From Volvox africanus (taxonomy: Eukaryota; Chlorophyta; Chlorophyceae; Chlamydomonadales; Volvocaceae), in NCBI GenBank assembly GCA_030268105.1, contig BSDZ01000022.1:558001-622000 (forward strand): 64,000 nt of DNA. Direction: 5' to 3'. Both the position numbers and the translations under genes were made by a program. The first letter of the stretch is position 1. Each line of letters opens with the position of its first letter. This document shows positions 37,997 to 52,200 of the stretch, in pieces. The notes beneath the pieces were generated by a model, which was not told the origin of the DNA, searched no databases, and saw nothing but the letters and a program-made list of their open reading frames with translations.

Positions 37997-39782
37997 TGAT
38001 TTCTTTCGTAGCGCTAATCGGCAATTGTGTGCTTTTTCCTATATGAATGCTACTTTTGCAAGGTAGGGCCAGAGGAACGTTACTACGCATATACGCTGAG
38101 CGTATGATCAATCATAGTAGCATGGTGGATGAGTACATGACATGCGTATATAATCAACCAAGTAGATGTCCGAGCGAGAGATAGAGCTAGCTAAATCTAT
38201 TTGAAAACCCTATTAATTTAATATTTAAACACGCATTATTTCTTATCTATGACGAACATGTAGATATTGCTAAGAAGAAACGCCGTATCTTTAATTATTG
38301 TCGACTGAAGAAAACATGTACTTTAAACCGACGCGATGGGCCCAACATGGAATGGGGTAAAGGTGACGCGCGCCTTACCGAAGGGAACCCTGCTTACGGG
38401 GAGCCGTGACAATGCAATCGAGGAAAACAAATACCCAGTCTGACCATAGCGTGCGTATACGCTACGCTCTCTGCAGTTCCACCCAAGGCCTCATGTTTCG
38501 TACTGAACGTAACGAGCGAAGGGTCCATGACGGGTTCTCAAAACTGGTTTATTACGCTGCGGAAGTACGTAGCCTACTCAAAGAGCAGTCCACTGCTCCG
38601 AGTACGAGCACATTTGCACTTCATTCATCGATATTCCATCACCATATTCCATGACTTATTCGCACATGTCTTAATCAGGATCAGATGCAGATATGTGAGA
38701 TGTGACACATGCCGGCACACAATTTCCGCAACTACGCACCTTTTATAATGAAATCCTAACAGCGTATTGAGATGAGAATTGCTTTGGAAGATAATACTTC
38801 CGCCGTCGTCCGTATAGGATACTTACCTGAGCGCAACGTATAAACCGGTATGCAGGTTACTTTTTCATAAACTTATACTGCCCTATTTTTTTACCTATTT
38901 CCTTGCCTTACAGCAGTACTTCCAGCCGACGTCCACTAAAAGAAACAGCCTGCGGCAATCTCGGTATTGGCAAAGAGGAGAGGGTATGGGTTTTATGCAG
39001 GGCGGGTTGTGTAAGAGACCGTATGAGTGGTAGCGCTGTAGCTAGAGGCGTCTGAAAAGAAGGCCCGCCTGACCGATCCCCAAAACCCAATTAGACTCCG
39101 ATTTTTTCCATCGGATGTAAATAAGATATTCTGTTTATATCAAGTAATTAAATGAGAACAGGCTAATTATTTAAAGAACCTATACTTATATCGCCCGACG
39201 ATTTGCATGCATGGAGGTATAAGGACGCCGCCTAGCCAGCTACCAGCGAAATGCGTGAATATACACACGGGTCAAACAAAGACACTGATCGGTGACAAAT
39301 ACCATGCATGCCTTATGGACAGGACGCAATAACAAACAATGTCCAGCACCGTAGCTAGCTTGTGACTAACACGTTTGAAACGAACCAGTGTATATAGCTA
39401 ATCCCCCGTCGCCGCCAATCCCCTCTGTCCCCTCGTGCGTCCCCCACCCAACTCCTGCCGCCGCCCCTCCCATCCGTACACACCACATTACTGTTGGCCC
39501 ATCACGGTCGTCCCTCCCACTCCCCGTCGTAGCCCCTCTCGTCTTTCGTCCCTCCCCCTCCAAACCGCTGATACCGACCTTCCCCTTCACATGAACCACC
39601 CGAATTTGTGCACGTCATGGTCCCTTCCCTCCCCCTCACTTCCCTACCCAACCCTGACACAGCCCCTCCTCTCCATCCGCGCAATCCCACTGTATCCCCG
39701 TTACGGTCCCACCCATTCCCCGTCGCGGCCCCTCCCCTCCCCCGGCTAGCTACTGCGGGTGCTGCCGGGTATGGCAGGGTCC

Positions 39783-39978
39783 CTTGGGGTGTGGCAGTGC
39801 ACTGTGTGGGGTGTGGCGGTGTACTGTGTGGGGTGTGGCGGTGTACTGTGTGGGGTGTGGCGGTGTACTGTGTGGGGTGTGGCGGTGTACTGTGTGGGGT
39901 GTGGCGGTGTACTGTGTGGGGTGTGGCGGTGTACTGTGTGGGGTGTGGGGGACTACTGTGTGGGGTGTGGCGGAGTAC
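39783..39978. repeat. 22-bp minisatellite, about nine copies
   Basis: Tandem copies of GTGTACTGTGTGGGGTGTGG plus CG, very homogeneous, with divergent last units (GGGGGACTACTG, GGCGGAGTACTA). All plus-strand frames are open through it, giving false proteins. Confidence 0.95.
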
Positions 39979-40195
39979 TACGACTCGTTTCCTCCATGGG
40001 TACTTGACACCCAACAATGTCCCCGTCACAGCCCCTCCCAACACTCGCAGTGACCGCTTTCGTCCCCCTCGTCCCCCTCACAGGGCCAACCATCACGATG
40101 GGAGCTCCTCTCCTCCCTCCCTACGTCCCCACCAACCTCTGACAGCGCCTACTGCAAGGTATGGCGGGGTACCGCTTAGTGTGGCGGGATACTTC

Positions 40196-40254
40196 GGGAT
40201 GCGTCGGGATCCGTCTGGGTACGGCGAGGTACGGCGAGGTACGGCGAGGTAATC
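40196..40254. repeat. Short decanucleotide repeat (GGTACGGCGA)
   Basis: Three clean copies of GGTACGGCGA at 40216-40250, preceded by related GGGAT-containing units. Confidence 0.7.
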
Positions 40255-40627
40255 GCACCCATGTCGCGGCTCGTCTGCTCCACTGACACTTCCCCACCCA
40301 ACCCCTGCCGCAGCCCCTTCCCTTAGTGCGCGCCACCCCACTGTGTTCCCGTCACGGTGCTATCCATCCATCGTCACGGTCTCTCTCCTCCTCAGTCACT
40401 CCCCCACCCAACCCTTGATGCCGGCCCTCTCCTCCGTACGCACCACCCCACTGCGTGTCCCCCTCTCGTCCCTCCCCTCCCCCGTCGCGGCCCCTCTCGT
40501 CCCTCCCCTCCCCCGTCGCGGCCCCTCTCGTCCCTCATCACTCCCTCACCCCACCCCTTACTCCGTCCCCCCTATCCGTATGCGTTGCTCGATCATATCT
40601 TTGCCAGAGTCATTTCACATCCCCGTC

Positions 40628-41190
40628 GCGTGTGTCGTGTGTGGTGTATGGTGCCGTGTCGTGTGTCTTGTGTGTTGGGTGCCGTGTCGTGTGTCATGTG
40701 TGGTGCCGTGTCGTGTGTCTTGTGTGTTGGGTGCCGTGTCGTGTGTCTTGTGTGTTGGGTGCCGTGTCGTGTGTCGTGTGTGGTGCCGTGTCGTGTGTCT
40801 TGTGTGTTGGGTGCCGTGTCTTGTGTCTTGTGTTGTGTGTGGTGCCGTGTCGTGTGTCTTGTGTGTTGGGTGCCGTGTCTTGTGTGTTGGGTGCCGTGTC
40901 TTGTGTGTTGGGTGCCGTGTCTTGTGTGTTGTGTTGTGTGTGGTGCCGTGTCGTGTGTCTTGTGTGTTGGGTGCCGTGTCTTGTGTGTTGGGTGCCGTGT
41001 CTTGTGTGTTGTGTTGTGTGTGGTGCCGTGTCGTGTGTTGTGTGTGGAGCCGTGTCGTGTGGCGTTTGTCGTATGTGGTGCCGTGTGTTGTGTTGTGTGA
41101 TGAGCTGTATCGTGTGTGGTGTGTCTTGCCGTATCGTGTGTCGAGTGCGGTGCCGTGTCGTATGTCGTGCCGTGTCGTGTGTGGTAGTAG
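40628..41190. repeat. GT-rich minisatellite of GTGCCGTGTCGTGTGTCTTG units
   Basis: About 560 bp of higher-order repeats of 22-45 bp built from GTGCCGTGTC, GTGTGTCTTG and TGTGTTGGGTGCC modules, degenerating towards the right end. One strand is almost free of A. It creates long Cys/Val-rich false frames in three frames. Confidence 0.9.
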
Positions 41191-42473
41191 TTTTAGAATG
41201 ATAACTATTACGTATGTAAAAGCACATACTGATTAGGCTGTCCAAGAATGAACCATGGATGTGCCTTGCTTGCTTGAGACATACGTTATTATATAAGTCA
41301 TATTGTTTGCCAACAAGGTTTGACGCCCAGCTTTTACACACAATATCCCCCCTGCGCTGTGGTTCGGCGCCCCGGTCAGGGCCACTGGTGCTTGTCCTTT
41401 CAGGGCAAGTTGACCACTGTGTAACATTCGTAATACAATCGGACATCGCCACACGGCACAGCTGCCGTGGCTCCGAAGAATCTGCTTGCTAGGATAACCA
41501 ATAAGGAAGTAGGCCCGGCCTGGCACGGCAGGGCAGGGCAGGGTCCATACGGTGCTGCATCCGTACGCCACGACTAAGGAAATGCCACAAAACATCCATC
41601 TATCCCGCCATCAGTCACGATACGTCTCGTCGTTAGTTAGTTCCGTGGCCGCCGGCCTCAACAGCCAAGAAGCAAGTTTATGAACGCGCACACAGAAGTG
41701 CGTATATGCTGCCTGACGTAACCTTTGGGGAGCGGAGTTGGAGAATTGGATGGCTGCATACGGCAGCATTGGTTCTCAAATGAGCAACTCGGATTGGATA
41801 CAGACGGCACATACATTGCACTACCGACCCTATATTTCAGAGGTACGAATCGCGAGCACTTCTTGATAGATCCGGTAACAATTCGCATCGGGCGCATACC
41901 GGAAGCCAGACACACGACAGGATGCACATGTGATTCCCGTCTGCCCTATAGCGGGTGCCCGGGCGGGCGCTGTGTCAGGGTTACAACCCGCCGCCCAAAA
42001 CAAGAAAAACTGGGCGGTAATGCCGGGAAGAAAAGAACCCCACTCATCGGGTGCAAGGTGCAACCTGCCCTACGAGGTGCCAGGGGCGGCCGAGAACGTT
42101 CACTGCAGGGCGGGGAGGATTGTAACTTACGGGGAAGCTCGCATCCTGGAATCACGCGCCATTGCAACCTGTGCTACAGGTTCCGTCTGCCAGCTGCATT
42201 GAATATGATTCCGTACATGCACACACAGCTCGCCGCCCTTATTCGTTCATTCATGCATACAGCTGCATGGATTTCGGACACCTTCACAACATGTAAATGA
42301 AACGCAATAACCAAAGACACTAGGAATGAAGCGAGACAGTGATACGCTGTATGTGGATATATTTATGTGTGTAGGTTTGTGTGTGTCAGTGGGTTTGTGT
42401 GTACGTGTGTTTGTCCACCTCCCACACACACCGTATGTTGCCACTTACCTACCTGCAAGTTCCTGACTTCCTC

Positions 42474-42524
42474 TTCACACCCACCCCTTCTCGCATGCCC
42501 CATACGCGAAGGGGTGGGTGTGAA
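42474..42524. repeat. Perfect 17-bp inverted repeat, 17-nt loop
   Basis: TTCACACCCACCCCTTC (42474-42490) and its exact complement (42508-42524) flank a 17-nt loop. Confidence 0.85.
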
Positions 42525-43242
42525 CGCCCCAACTCCAAGCCGGTGAAAATCGTTCGTTGTACCTGGTTGGCTTCCCCCGAAATACACATACACATACACC
42601 TTCCCCGTCTCATGCATCACCTATTTCCTATAATGGTTGAAAGAGGGATTCCGTACTGCCTTCCGTGTTTATCTTCATGGAATATTCCTGCGGCATAGGT
42701 TGACTCTTCACCCACCCACCCCTTGCGTATTAAGTAGCTCCATCTGATGCTAGTTTCCGCACCACGCAACGATGCAGGGCGTGCGTATGCATGCATAACA
42801 ACGAATAGAACGAATACCTGCTTCTGAGAACAGGCACAGGGTGCTATATAAGCCATTCATGCATGTACATTAATCCATTCAACCAACGACCAAGCAAACC
42901 AAACTCAGTTAGTCCGTGCGTCCGTCCATTTTACTTCGCCTTATTTGCTGTAAAAATATACGTAATTACATATAGCTAGCTAGCTAGGTTACGCAACGCG
43001 CACGCATTCTTTGCATATGACTAACAGCGCGCGCGCATTCACCTTTGTTTACCTCCGAGGACTCCTGCCCGCTTAACCCTTTTAATCTCTCTTTCTCTTC
43101 TCTGCCCCCTTCCCTCCCCCATCCTTCCCCTCTCCTTCCCGCTCTGCCTCCCTAAAACTCCCCCCGACTGTCCTCACTAGTCCGCCTGACTACTCGCTCG
43201 CCATGTCCGCCTCTATCTTCCTTTCCTTCGGTTTCTCCATGT

Positions 43243-46200
43243 CTACCAGGCTACCTGCACCAGCTGCCGCCGGTGGTGGTGGTCTGCAGCCGCACCAGCA
43301 TCAGCAGTACCATTTATATGTGGGGTTCCCCACAAGTGGCCCCAGAGCCCGTTAAGCCTCAAGTTGAGAGCTCTGATGGTGTAGTTGTATGCCCGGCCGC
43401 CCAGAGAGGGGTCCCAGAGGAAGGCCCTGCAGGCGTGCAGATGGCGATATAAAGAATGAAGGGGGCAGAGATAGACAGAAGAGCGTACGGCAGCATGTGC
43501 GGGGATGGATGCACGTGTGAATATGTGGGGAATGGATGAAGGACGCAGATGAGGACCGAGCGGGGGCAAGGTTCATTTTTTTGCTTAGGCGACGTAACCA
43601 ACATAACAACCAGGATAGCTGAAACGTAGTTATATCTGTTTCAGTTCCGATTTAGAGATAGGCAGGATTTTGATTGGGAGGCAAGCGAGCGAGCAAGTGT
43701 TAGGAGCAAGCTAGTGAAAAGAGTGCCGAAATAAGGTGGTGGGTATGAAATAAAAGAGAATGAAATGTGTGTTTGTGTGTATGTTCATACTTCCCAAGAT
43801 GAAGCATGACGCATGCAAGATCGCGACTCGCATCATCTTTCAAATAGTAATGAACATGAATGTCAGCCGATCTTGCTGGGAAGTGGAGGCTATGTCTTCA
43901 AGATTCACCTGCAAAACAACTGCCCTATATACATGTATATATATATATATATACACATATATATACTTCTACCTTTGTACATGTACACCTATATATGTAT
44001 ATAAAAAAATTATATGTAATATATATATTTATGTATATTAAATGCATGTACAAATGTACAAATGTACGATACTGTGCATATGCACACCGATCTCTCCCGA
44101 ACTCATGGTGTTCCACATGGCAGCTACCAACACCACCTCCACATCCCAACACGTTAATTGCTCCACACGTTAATTAATATGTGACTCACTGGTAGTGTTT
44201 GGCCATCGCCAGCCGCATGCGCTTCTGCTGATCCATGGGTATGGTGCGCAGGATGGGCACGATGAACGGAATATCAGACATAGATAGACGCAGCGCGAAA
44301 TGGCGGTAGGGCAGGAGACCGTCGCTCTCATATGGCTGGTATACTTGATCCTGTACATTTTGATTGAATGTTGAAAGAACGTCGGTGAACAAGAGAGGGG
44401 AAAACGAGGGAGCGGAATATAAGGAGGGAGGGAGAGGGAAAGGCGGGCGGAATGCGTATCTGGGGACCTTTTCTTTTCACACACGCACAAACCGTAGCCA
44501 GAGTTCATAGCGCATAAACGGCATTACTTGGGAGTGCTCATTTCGATCCCGAAACTCGACAGTTTGCGCGCGTGTCCTGGTGTAACGCGTCACGTGGCAC
44601 ACCACATCATGCCGCACCTTGCCACGCGCGCAAATTGTTAGATTTGAATTTCACACCTTTGCAGTTAAGCAGCGCGGATTAAAACACATTCCTAAGCTAC
44701 GCTGAATATATCGGTTCATCTGGGTTAAAGTGTGAGAGGCAAAGGTTTGACTGGGGGCTGATCCCAGAGCGGAAAAAAGGGTGATAGTGGGAATCCACAT
44801 ACGATACGAGTGGATACACATGCGTGTAGAGTATATATGCAGGGTTTATGAATCGAGCCTAAAACACGTGCATGTGCCAACAATATGATACGGATATTAA
44901 AAACATAAGGCCCACATTTTTGAATTCCATACATACACTTGCCTGGATAATGACGGGTATGCAAGCATGGGTCATGGCCAGTGTGAGGCGAACTCCGAAA
45001 CCAGAACCGTGGGGCGCCAGGCAGAAGCGGGAGCGCAGGTACAGCTCGTTGTATTGGTGCGTGTGCGCTAGGGAGTATTTCCCAGGAAAGAGCGAATGGG
45101 GGGGGGACAGGGGCCGCGAAAGGGAAGAGAGGTGGGCGCAAAGAACACCGATGATCATGTGGGGAGGCGCGGTATCATGGCCACAGGGACGCGGACGTGA
45201 TATTCAATCGTGTAGGTGTAGAAATCATGACCGCCGGTTTATACCTTCACCGGACACCCTTCCAGAGAAACATATACAGTGTCCGGACACAACTCTATGA
45301 CCCTACTCAGACCCTACAAAACCCTATGGCTCGACAATGTCCCCCTGAAATTTCCAGGCTCGATCCGTACTAACAGCATAATTAGAATCCCTTCGCTGAG
45401 AAAGGGTGGAAGTGGCCCCGATATTGAAGGATGGTGAGGACCCCTGTTTTAATGACATGCGAGCTGACCAGGAGAGAAGTTGAAGCCACCGCTAATCCGG
45501 CAGATTCCAGTGAATGCTGGTTGTGGGTGCTGAACTACCTACCTACCGGGAAATCACTGATTTCGGAGCAGTCAACATCCCTAGGGGTTAACGGATGAGG
45601 GTGCCCCGAAATACAAGGGAAGGCAGGGACTGCTGCCAGGTGGTAGTGGCCACGGGTGAAGCAAAGAGCCCCCATCCCCCCCCCACACATATCAACTACA
45701 ATGTTGCTTGCTTGCTGCTAACCCCTTCCTATATTTTTATTTTTCCATTTTTTATTCATATCTTCATATATTTTTTACGTATAACTCTCCTAATTATAAC
45801 GGAGCTTAAAATGAAATCTATCGCCACTATTTTTGATTTTATTATATGATGTGAATTATTTTCGTTTTTGATCTCGACCTGTCTCACACATACACGCATA
45901 CCATCCATCCCCTACCATCCATGAAGAGGATGTCCGAGTAGTTGGCTCCCAAAGCCAAAAGCTCCTTCAGGTGTGAGAACAGGGCCTGGCGGGCGCCGCC
46001 ACTATACGCCATGTCGTTCGGCCGTACGGATCCTGGACAGGGTTCGTCGTACGGGCGAGTCATCAGTAAAATTCTCTCTCTCGACACACACACACACACA
46101 CACACATACAGACACACACACACATATGTATATATACATATATGTATATATACATATATATATGCATGCGAGTGTATTTTTGTGTGTATTTTTGTGCATG

Positions 46201-49200
46201 TGTTTGGGGTCTCTCAGGGGGCGGTAGCTTGGGAGACACATGTATCGTTATTGAAGGCAAAAACATGTTTCTTGGATGTTTTTTTTGATGTTTTTTTGAT
46301 GTTGAATTCCGCTGTTTGTCAACACCCCCTGTTTCGGCAGCTCCACTTGGACGGTTTTTGTGAGAGAAAAATGTTCCTTTGCCGGACCATTCGATTTCCC
46401 CCCGCGACCTGTCAATACACTTGACTGTGCATTATAGCAGTACATTAAAAAACATAACAGACAGAGCACCGCATTACACAGCATTATACAGCGTAGCACA
46501 ACATAACTCTTCTTGTAAAACAAAATAAAAATGCAATATAACAAACTCCTGCTTGTCCTCTATTCCTGACCCACCCACCCATCTACCCACCTGCAAAGAA
46601 GAAGAGCAGGTCCCGTTCAGGTGCATCGCCCTGTGCTTCAACCACCTTCTCGTACAGATGCCCAGCTTCCTTGGACCCGACCATGCCGTCACACCTGCCG
46701 TACATACACATGTATACGATTGAGATACACTAGGCAGCCGCTCAGGCTTCACCTGCAGGATATCTGCGAAGAAGGAAATGTGTGCCTCATCCCGTTGTCT
46801 TGTTGTATCTCTGAATGTCATATCCGCCTCAACAAGAAGCAAAGGCCAGATCAGAAGATGTCCAGATTCCTGGTTATCACCTGGATGTTAGCTGTAGATA
46901 CCCTAATCGGGATATTACATGAAGACCATTGTCCTTTGCCTTCCATGTCGTGTGGCGACAACCTAATGGGAGCTAGCTGCCGCCTGGTCATGATTACCCA
47001 CGGTAATGCCATTCGTCTGGACTGGTTTGTTAGGTGGATATCGTGCCGCCCGAGTGTTCGCTAATGCATGCATGCCCCATAGCTGGCCCAGCCATACGGG
47101 GGTCCTGACAGCTTACACACAGAGACAGGTCCCCAACGATGATGCAACTGGGGATACGACACATCCTGGGCGTCCGTGAAAAGGTCCGTGATGCCACTGA
47201 AGTCCCCCCCTTGCACTACCGGCACCCCGTGTCTCACCAAGGCGCCGCCATGATGTCTTTCTTCGGGTGGAAGCAGCCCCAGCTGGGGTGATGCCCCGGG
47301 AGGGGCCGCAAGAAGGTCTCGTTAACGTCGTGCAGGTTTGTGTGCAAACCGAATTGTGTTACGTGGATGACATTGGAAAGCTGTGAGCGGAGGGGGAGGG
47401 GGAGGGGGAGGGGGAGGGAGACGAAGGGGGAGGGGGAAGGGGAGGGGAGGACTGCTGTAGAGGCGCTGCTGTAAAGCATGGCTAACCCCAATGGTGGAGG
47501 CGACGTGTAGCTCCGTTCCAGGTAGGGAAGGTGAAAACGTCGGAACGTAAAACTGGGTGGCCGCCAGGGCCGCAAGTAGAAGCCGGAAATAAGGCAATAG
47601 AATCGCAATAACGTTTACCGTTGGCCTTGTTGCTGGTGGCGGCGAAGGGGCACCGCGTAAGAATTGTTGGGCTCACTGAAGGAGAAAATCTGGTAGCTGA
47701 TTGCTGGTGCTGTAATGCGCGTGAACCTCCCAACCTCCCCTTTTTGGAAAAACAAAGTGACCGAACCCCATGGGGCATAAACACACACACACACACATGC
47801 ACGCACGGTTGTCCATCTCTCAGTGCGCACACCTGCTGGCCCCTACTTTGTCGCCAGAAAAATACTTGTCCCTACTTCTTCCAGGAGTCAATAGCATGTT
47901 CTGCTCCCGTTTGTTCCTTTCAGCCCTTTTCAGTCTCCCTCCCTCAGTTTGCCTAAGTCTTCTTTTTAGTTGCTCTCCAACTCGTCCCAACTCCTTGTTA
48001 TGTTTTACTACATCTATCAAATTGCTTGCCACCTACTGCTTGCACCGTCCAGCTCAACACAACCGTTCGCACCAAACGCTTTACATGAACGGTTCTTTAA
48101 ACGTCCAAACGTAACGCGGTGGAATGTCCTTCCCCTCTACGAGTACATCCCGCATCCCCACCCCGTATTACTCCCCGAGTCATACCCGGCGCGTCACGTA
48201 GCATATTCCCTTGTCGCCTGTGGTAAGGACGGGGATTAGGTGGCAGGTTTATGGAGGTGTCATGAAGCCATACATATACAACATCGAATATAAGTTATCA
48301 ATATTATATAAAATATAATAAACACTACCCTCACCGCAACCCTCACCGCCACCCTCACCCCCACCCTCCTCCTGGAACGGGATAAATGCCCTGCAGATTC
48401 TCCCCTCACCCTCTCATCCCCCTTCCCGCCACCCATAACAAACACAGAAGACATCACACACAGGAAAAACACAAACGAAAAAACACCTCGTCATTCGCCA
48501 AAACACAGCCCGGTAGGCGCAGACGCACCCGTCGTCCACACGACATGGTCGGCTCCTCTGGTGGCGTTGAAGTACGGGTAGTTGGTGGCCACGAACTTAA
48601 GTACGGCCTCGATCTGCAAAATAGGGTCATACATGTTACATCCATCCATCCATCCATCAACCAATCCATCTATCCATCTATCCGTCAGTCAGTCAGCCTA
48701 TCTATCTTCAGGAGTAGAAATAGGGAAAGAGCCCTTTCCTATCGTATACGGGTAATTAAGATCAATTCCATGACAAGTCGCTTCCCGTACATTCGACCCG
48801 TTCCCTTCGCGTACTCGAAATCTCGAAGTGGTCATCCGTCATGTCGTACCCCCCTTGCCCCTTCCCCCTTGCCCTCCGAGCCTTCTCTCACTCTGGCTCG
48901 CTGCTCTGGATGTCACACTTAAATTGCTTAAATTGACTACGTACCTGATTTGAGGGCGGATTTGTGTTGCTGCTGTACGAGTACGAGTTGGTGGGTACGA
49001 AAAAGAGATTGGCTTCCAGAGGGTTCTCTAAAGGAGGGTGGGGAAAGGCGGAAATGCGGCACCATGATATGTGCGATGTTCATTCATGTTGAATGTGAAT
49101 GTAAACGTGAATGTGAATGACCCACGGGCCATTCCGGATTGTCCCGTATTATTTATACTGTTGCCGTGCGGCGAAGTGTCCGCCCCGCCCATCCGTGATT

Positions 49201-52200
49201 CCGCAACTCGGCAACGCCCACTCACTCGCACATACTCATGTACGTACGTATATATGTACGTCATGATTTAAAGCACGCAAAACCTAATCATTACCCCCGA
49301 TTACCCCTCCTATGAGCTCTTCACCTGTTCGTACGGCATTATCCAGTAACAGTAACTCCTGAGCCACACAATCGCAATTAATCGACCAGAGGGGAGGGGA
49401 GGGGAAGGGAGAAAGGAGGAGTACCTTAGGCAAATGAAACCCTAAGCTGCCACATTAGCTCACATGCACTGGCAAAGAAAGCTTGGATCTCCCGGCCAGT
49501 CCGCGGCCTCCTGAGTCGACGATGTGCTTGGGGGGAGAGTCATATACATCGGGGTAAGATTGGCTTAGATCGCATGTTCACACTATTTGTGGAGTTGTAC
49601 GGACAATTGCATTAGATGGGGAGATTTTTTCCAGATCTCCCCATCTCGCCCCACACCTCGCCCGCAAGCCCCACACCACACCAACACACCATGACTCACA
49701 CCAGAGCCTCCCTTTCGCTCCCATGAGCCCAAACGACGACAGGAGCCCTCCCTGAACCCCAAACCACACGCACCAGGAACTTGTTCGCGGTTTGATAGGT
49801 GGGCTCATTCATGTCGTGAATGTTGTCATCCTGAGATGTACGGAAAGAAAAAATGATGCTGGTAAATACCCCAGTTTGCTCCTTTTAGCCGCCCACCGCA
49901 AATCCTTCGTCCCACCCCCACCCTTCCTTCCCCGCTTGAATTCTTCTTCCCCACCCCGCCCCCTCCTCTTTGCCCCTTCCCTCCTTCCCCTCCCCCTCAC
50001 CACCACGCACCTCATCCCTCTCTTTCCTACCCCCACCCCTCCGCCCCCGCTATCGCCATCACAACCACCCACCAGCGCGATGGGGAAGGCGATGTGGGAA
50101 GGAAGTTCGTACCTAAGAAGGGGGCAACAGCAAGCCACGCGGGGCAGCAGGGGTTTGGTTAGGGTTGGAGCTCCATTCTGCGGGAAGGGGAGGATAACCG
50201 ATGTGTCGTGTGGGAAGGCTGCGGGGCGGGGGAGGGGGGACGCGGGGGGTGGGGGAGGGAAAAACGAGGCATGGTGCTGCGGTTGAAAAGCTGCTAAAGA
50301 GCATAATTACTAGAGGTGATAGTGGGATGATGGCAGCTGGCCTTGTAGACAAGTTGTAACGGTGAACGTAAACCGGGGAAGGTACCTGGCAGGGGCTGAC
50401 GTGGACACAGCCTAGTTTTTCACATCCACAGGTCATTTAAGGCGTCCAACAATCGTTCGATGTTCGCATCGTTCGAATCGTTCGCACTTACTTCCTCTTA
50501 CTTGCCCCCCATCGCAGCAGCAGTATGCAAGCCCGGGGTCCCCTCCTCCCGGGAGCATATAACACACAAACATACACACATACACACGCATTCTGAGTAC
50601 GACAACTGATCGTTTTCGTTTCTTACCAGCAGAGATTGAGTTTCCCTCTCAATGGCCATTTATCAGGTATCAACCATAGCCCTCGAAACTGCTCTCCCCA
50701 CATATATATACCGCCCCGCTCGCACAGGCCCCAGCGGGGGGAATCCACTACTTGCTTTTCCTCCCCTCCTCCGCTTTCCCGTTCCTTCCATATAACACAC
50801 ACATATGTATTCTAACATAAATAACAGTTTAGCCGTACATACCACATAAGAAATGCAAAATGCGTAATTTTTATCCGTTCCATCCAACATATCGGCTCAA
50901 CCTTACCGTAATACCCGTACTTCAGGGTATGTCCTATATACCCAATCCTTCTCCCATTTTTTACGTCCCGTGGCAGAGAGCTCAAACATGTGATGGGTGC
51001 TGATTATTTTGCCCCAAATGGCAATATTGACATAATTGTTGGCGTTAATCTATCCGGGAAGGCCTAGATATTCCTGAATGTGGACTCCAACCACGTGAAC
51101 TTCCATATTCCTCTGGCGGCACCTTCGTACCATGACGATTCAATTAAATGCAGACATACCGCATACCAAACGGTGTGAGAAGTGCTATGAGTGAGAGTGT
51201 GATGCACTTAAATGTTTCCGCACTCTGTAGTACGGACCATTAGATATATGCTTGCACTGGTCGGTACCTCGCTCGGCGCCGGCCACTGATGGGGATCGCC
51301 ACTGATGGGGATCAACCTGCTATCTACCCGCTATCTACCCGCAGGGCAGTCGTCTACTCGAGATATCCTGCAAATCGTCCGACAGTGTACGGCCCCGTGT
51401 CGTTCGTTCGGGCCTTCCTTCAGCCCTCACTCACTCCTCACTCGCTCGTCCAGCAGCAGAGAGCCGTACACTGCTTGTCTCATTATTGGCAGTATATTTC
51501 TCATACACTGCCTGACCCGTGACGAGATAACTGCTCCCTATGTTGACTCCATATTTTGGGTCGGGTAGGCGGCTTCAGTAGCGCACTTGCATATGTAGCA
51601 TTGGTAACCCGCCTCCTTCCCTTCTTATCTCCCCAAGCCCGACTGTTCCCCCGACCCGTAGACCCTGCCGCCGTGACCGGCTGCAGCTGCTACTGCGGCT
51701 GCACAGTGCCCACTACTTACACGTAAATCCGCAGTACGTTGCGGTTGGGGAAGATGGAGGCCTCTGGGGCCAGCTGCCACGCACGCTCGCGACCGCAGTC
51801 CAAGCCCCAGTACGGCGGCCTGCATGTACAGCAGTACGAGAGGGAGAAGAAGACGGACGAAATGACCCATATTGTCCTCTTCATTTTACTTCTACATATC
51901 TGCGGGTGTGATTGTGCGTGTATCTGCATTTCAAGAGTCCTGATTAGTACATATGCCTGTCCGTCCGTCTTTTAAGGTCTCTTAAAAGATTCCCTTAGGA
52001 TACCGCCCCTTTTTTCTCCCGAAAAGGCGATATCGGGGCCTCACCACCCACCGGCAGTGGCAGAAGCCCCGGATGCACTGGCCCCGGCCACGACACCGAT
52101 TGGGACACAGCTCCCACATGTCCTCACTGCAGCGAGACGTGCAGAGCAGTTGGGCAGAGCAAACAAGAAACAAAGATAATTAGCGTTGCAAAGTAGAACA

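Larger units (their letters stand above)
37997..43242. other. Long stretch without a recognised gene; minisatellites and simple repeats
   Basis: Open frames here are driven by repeats or lack any family motif and splice logic. 39400-40500 is rich in CCCCTC/CCGTC pyrimidine tracts; minisatellites at 39783-39978 and 40628-41190 are listed separately. A clear hairpin lies at 42474-42524. Confidence 0.5.

Noticed and set aside
39608..40252. 214-aa plus-strand frame and 180-aa minus-strand frame
   Set aside because: Both are translations of the 22-bp minisatellite with low-complexity flanks.
40343..41236. Three plus-strand frames of nearly 300 aa rich in Cys, Val and Arg
   Set aside because: All are driven by the GT-rich minisatellite; no start context, splice logic or family similarity.
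47100..47200. Possible exon with GITDLFTDAQDVSYPQLHHR in the exostosin-family gene
   Set aside because: Would need a 41-nt intron and breaks the phase to the next exon; joining 47238 to 46694 closes cleanly.
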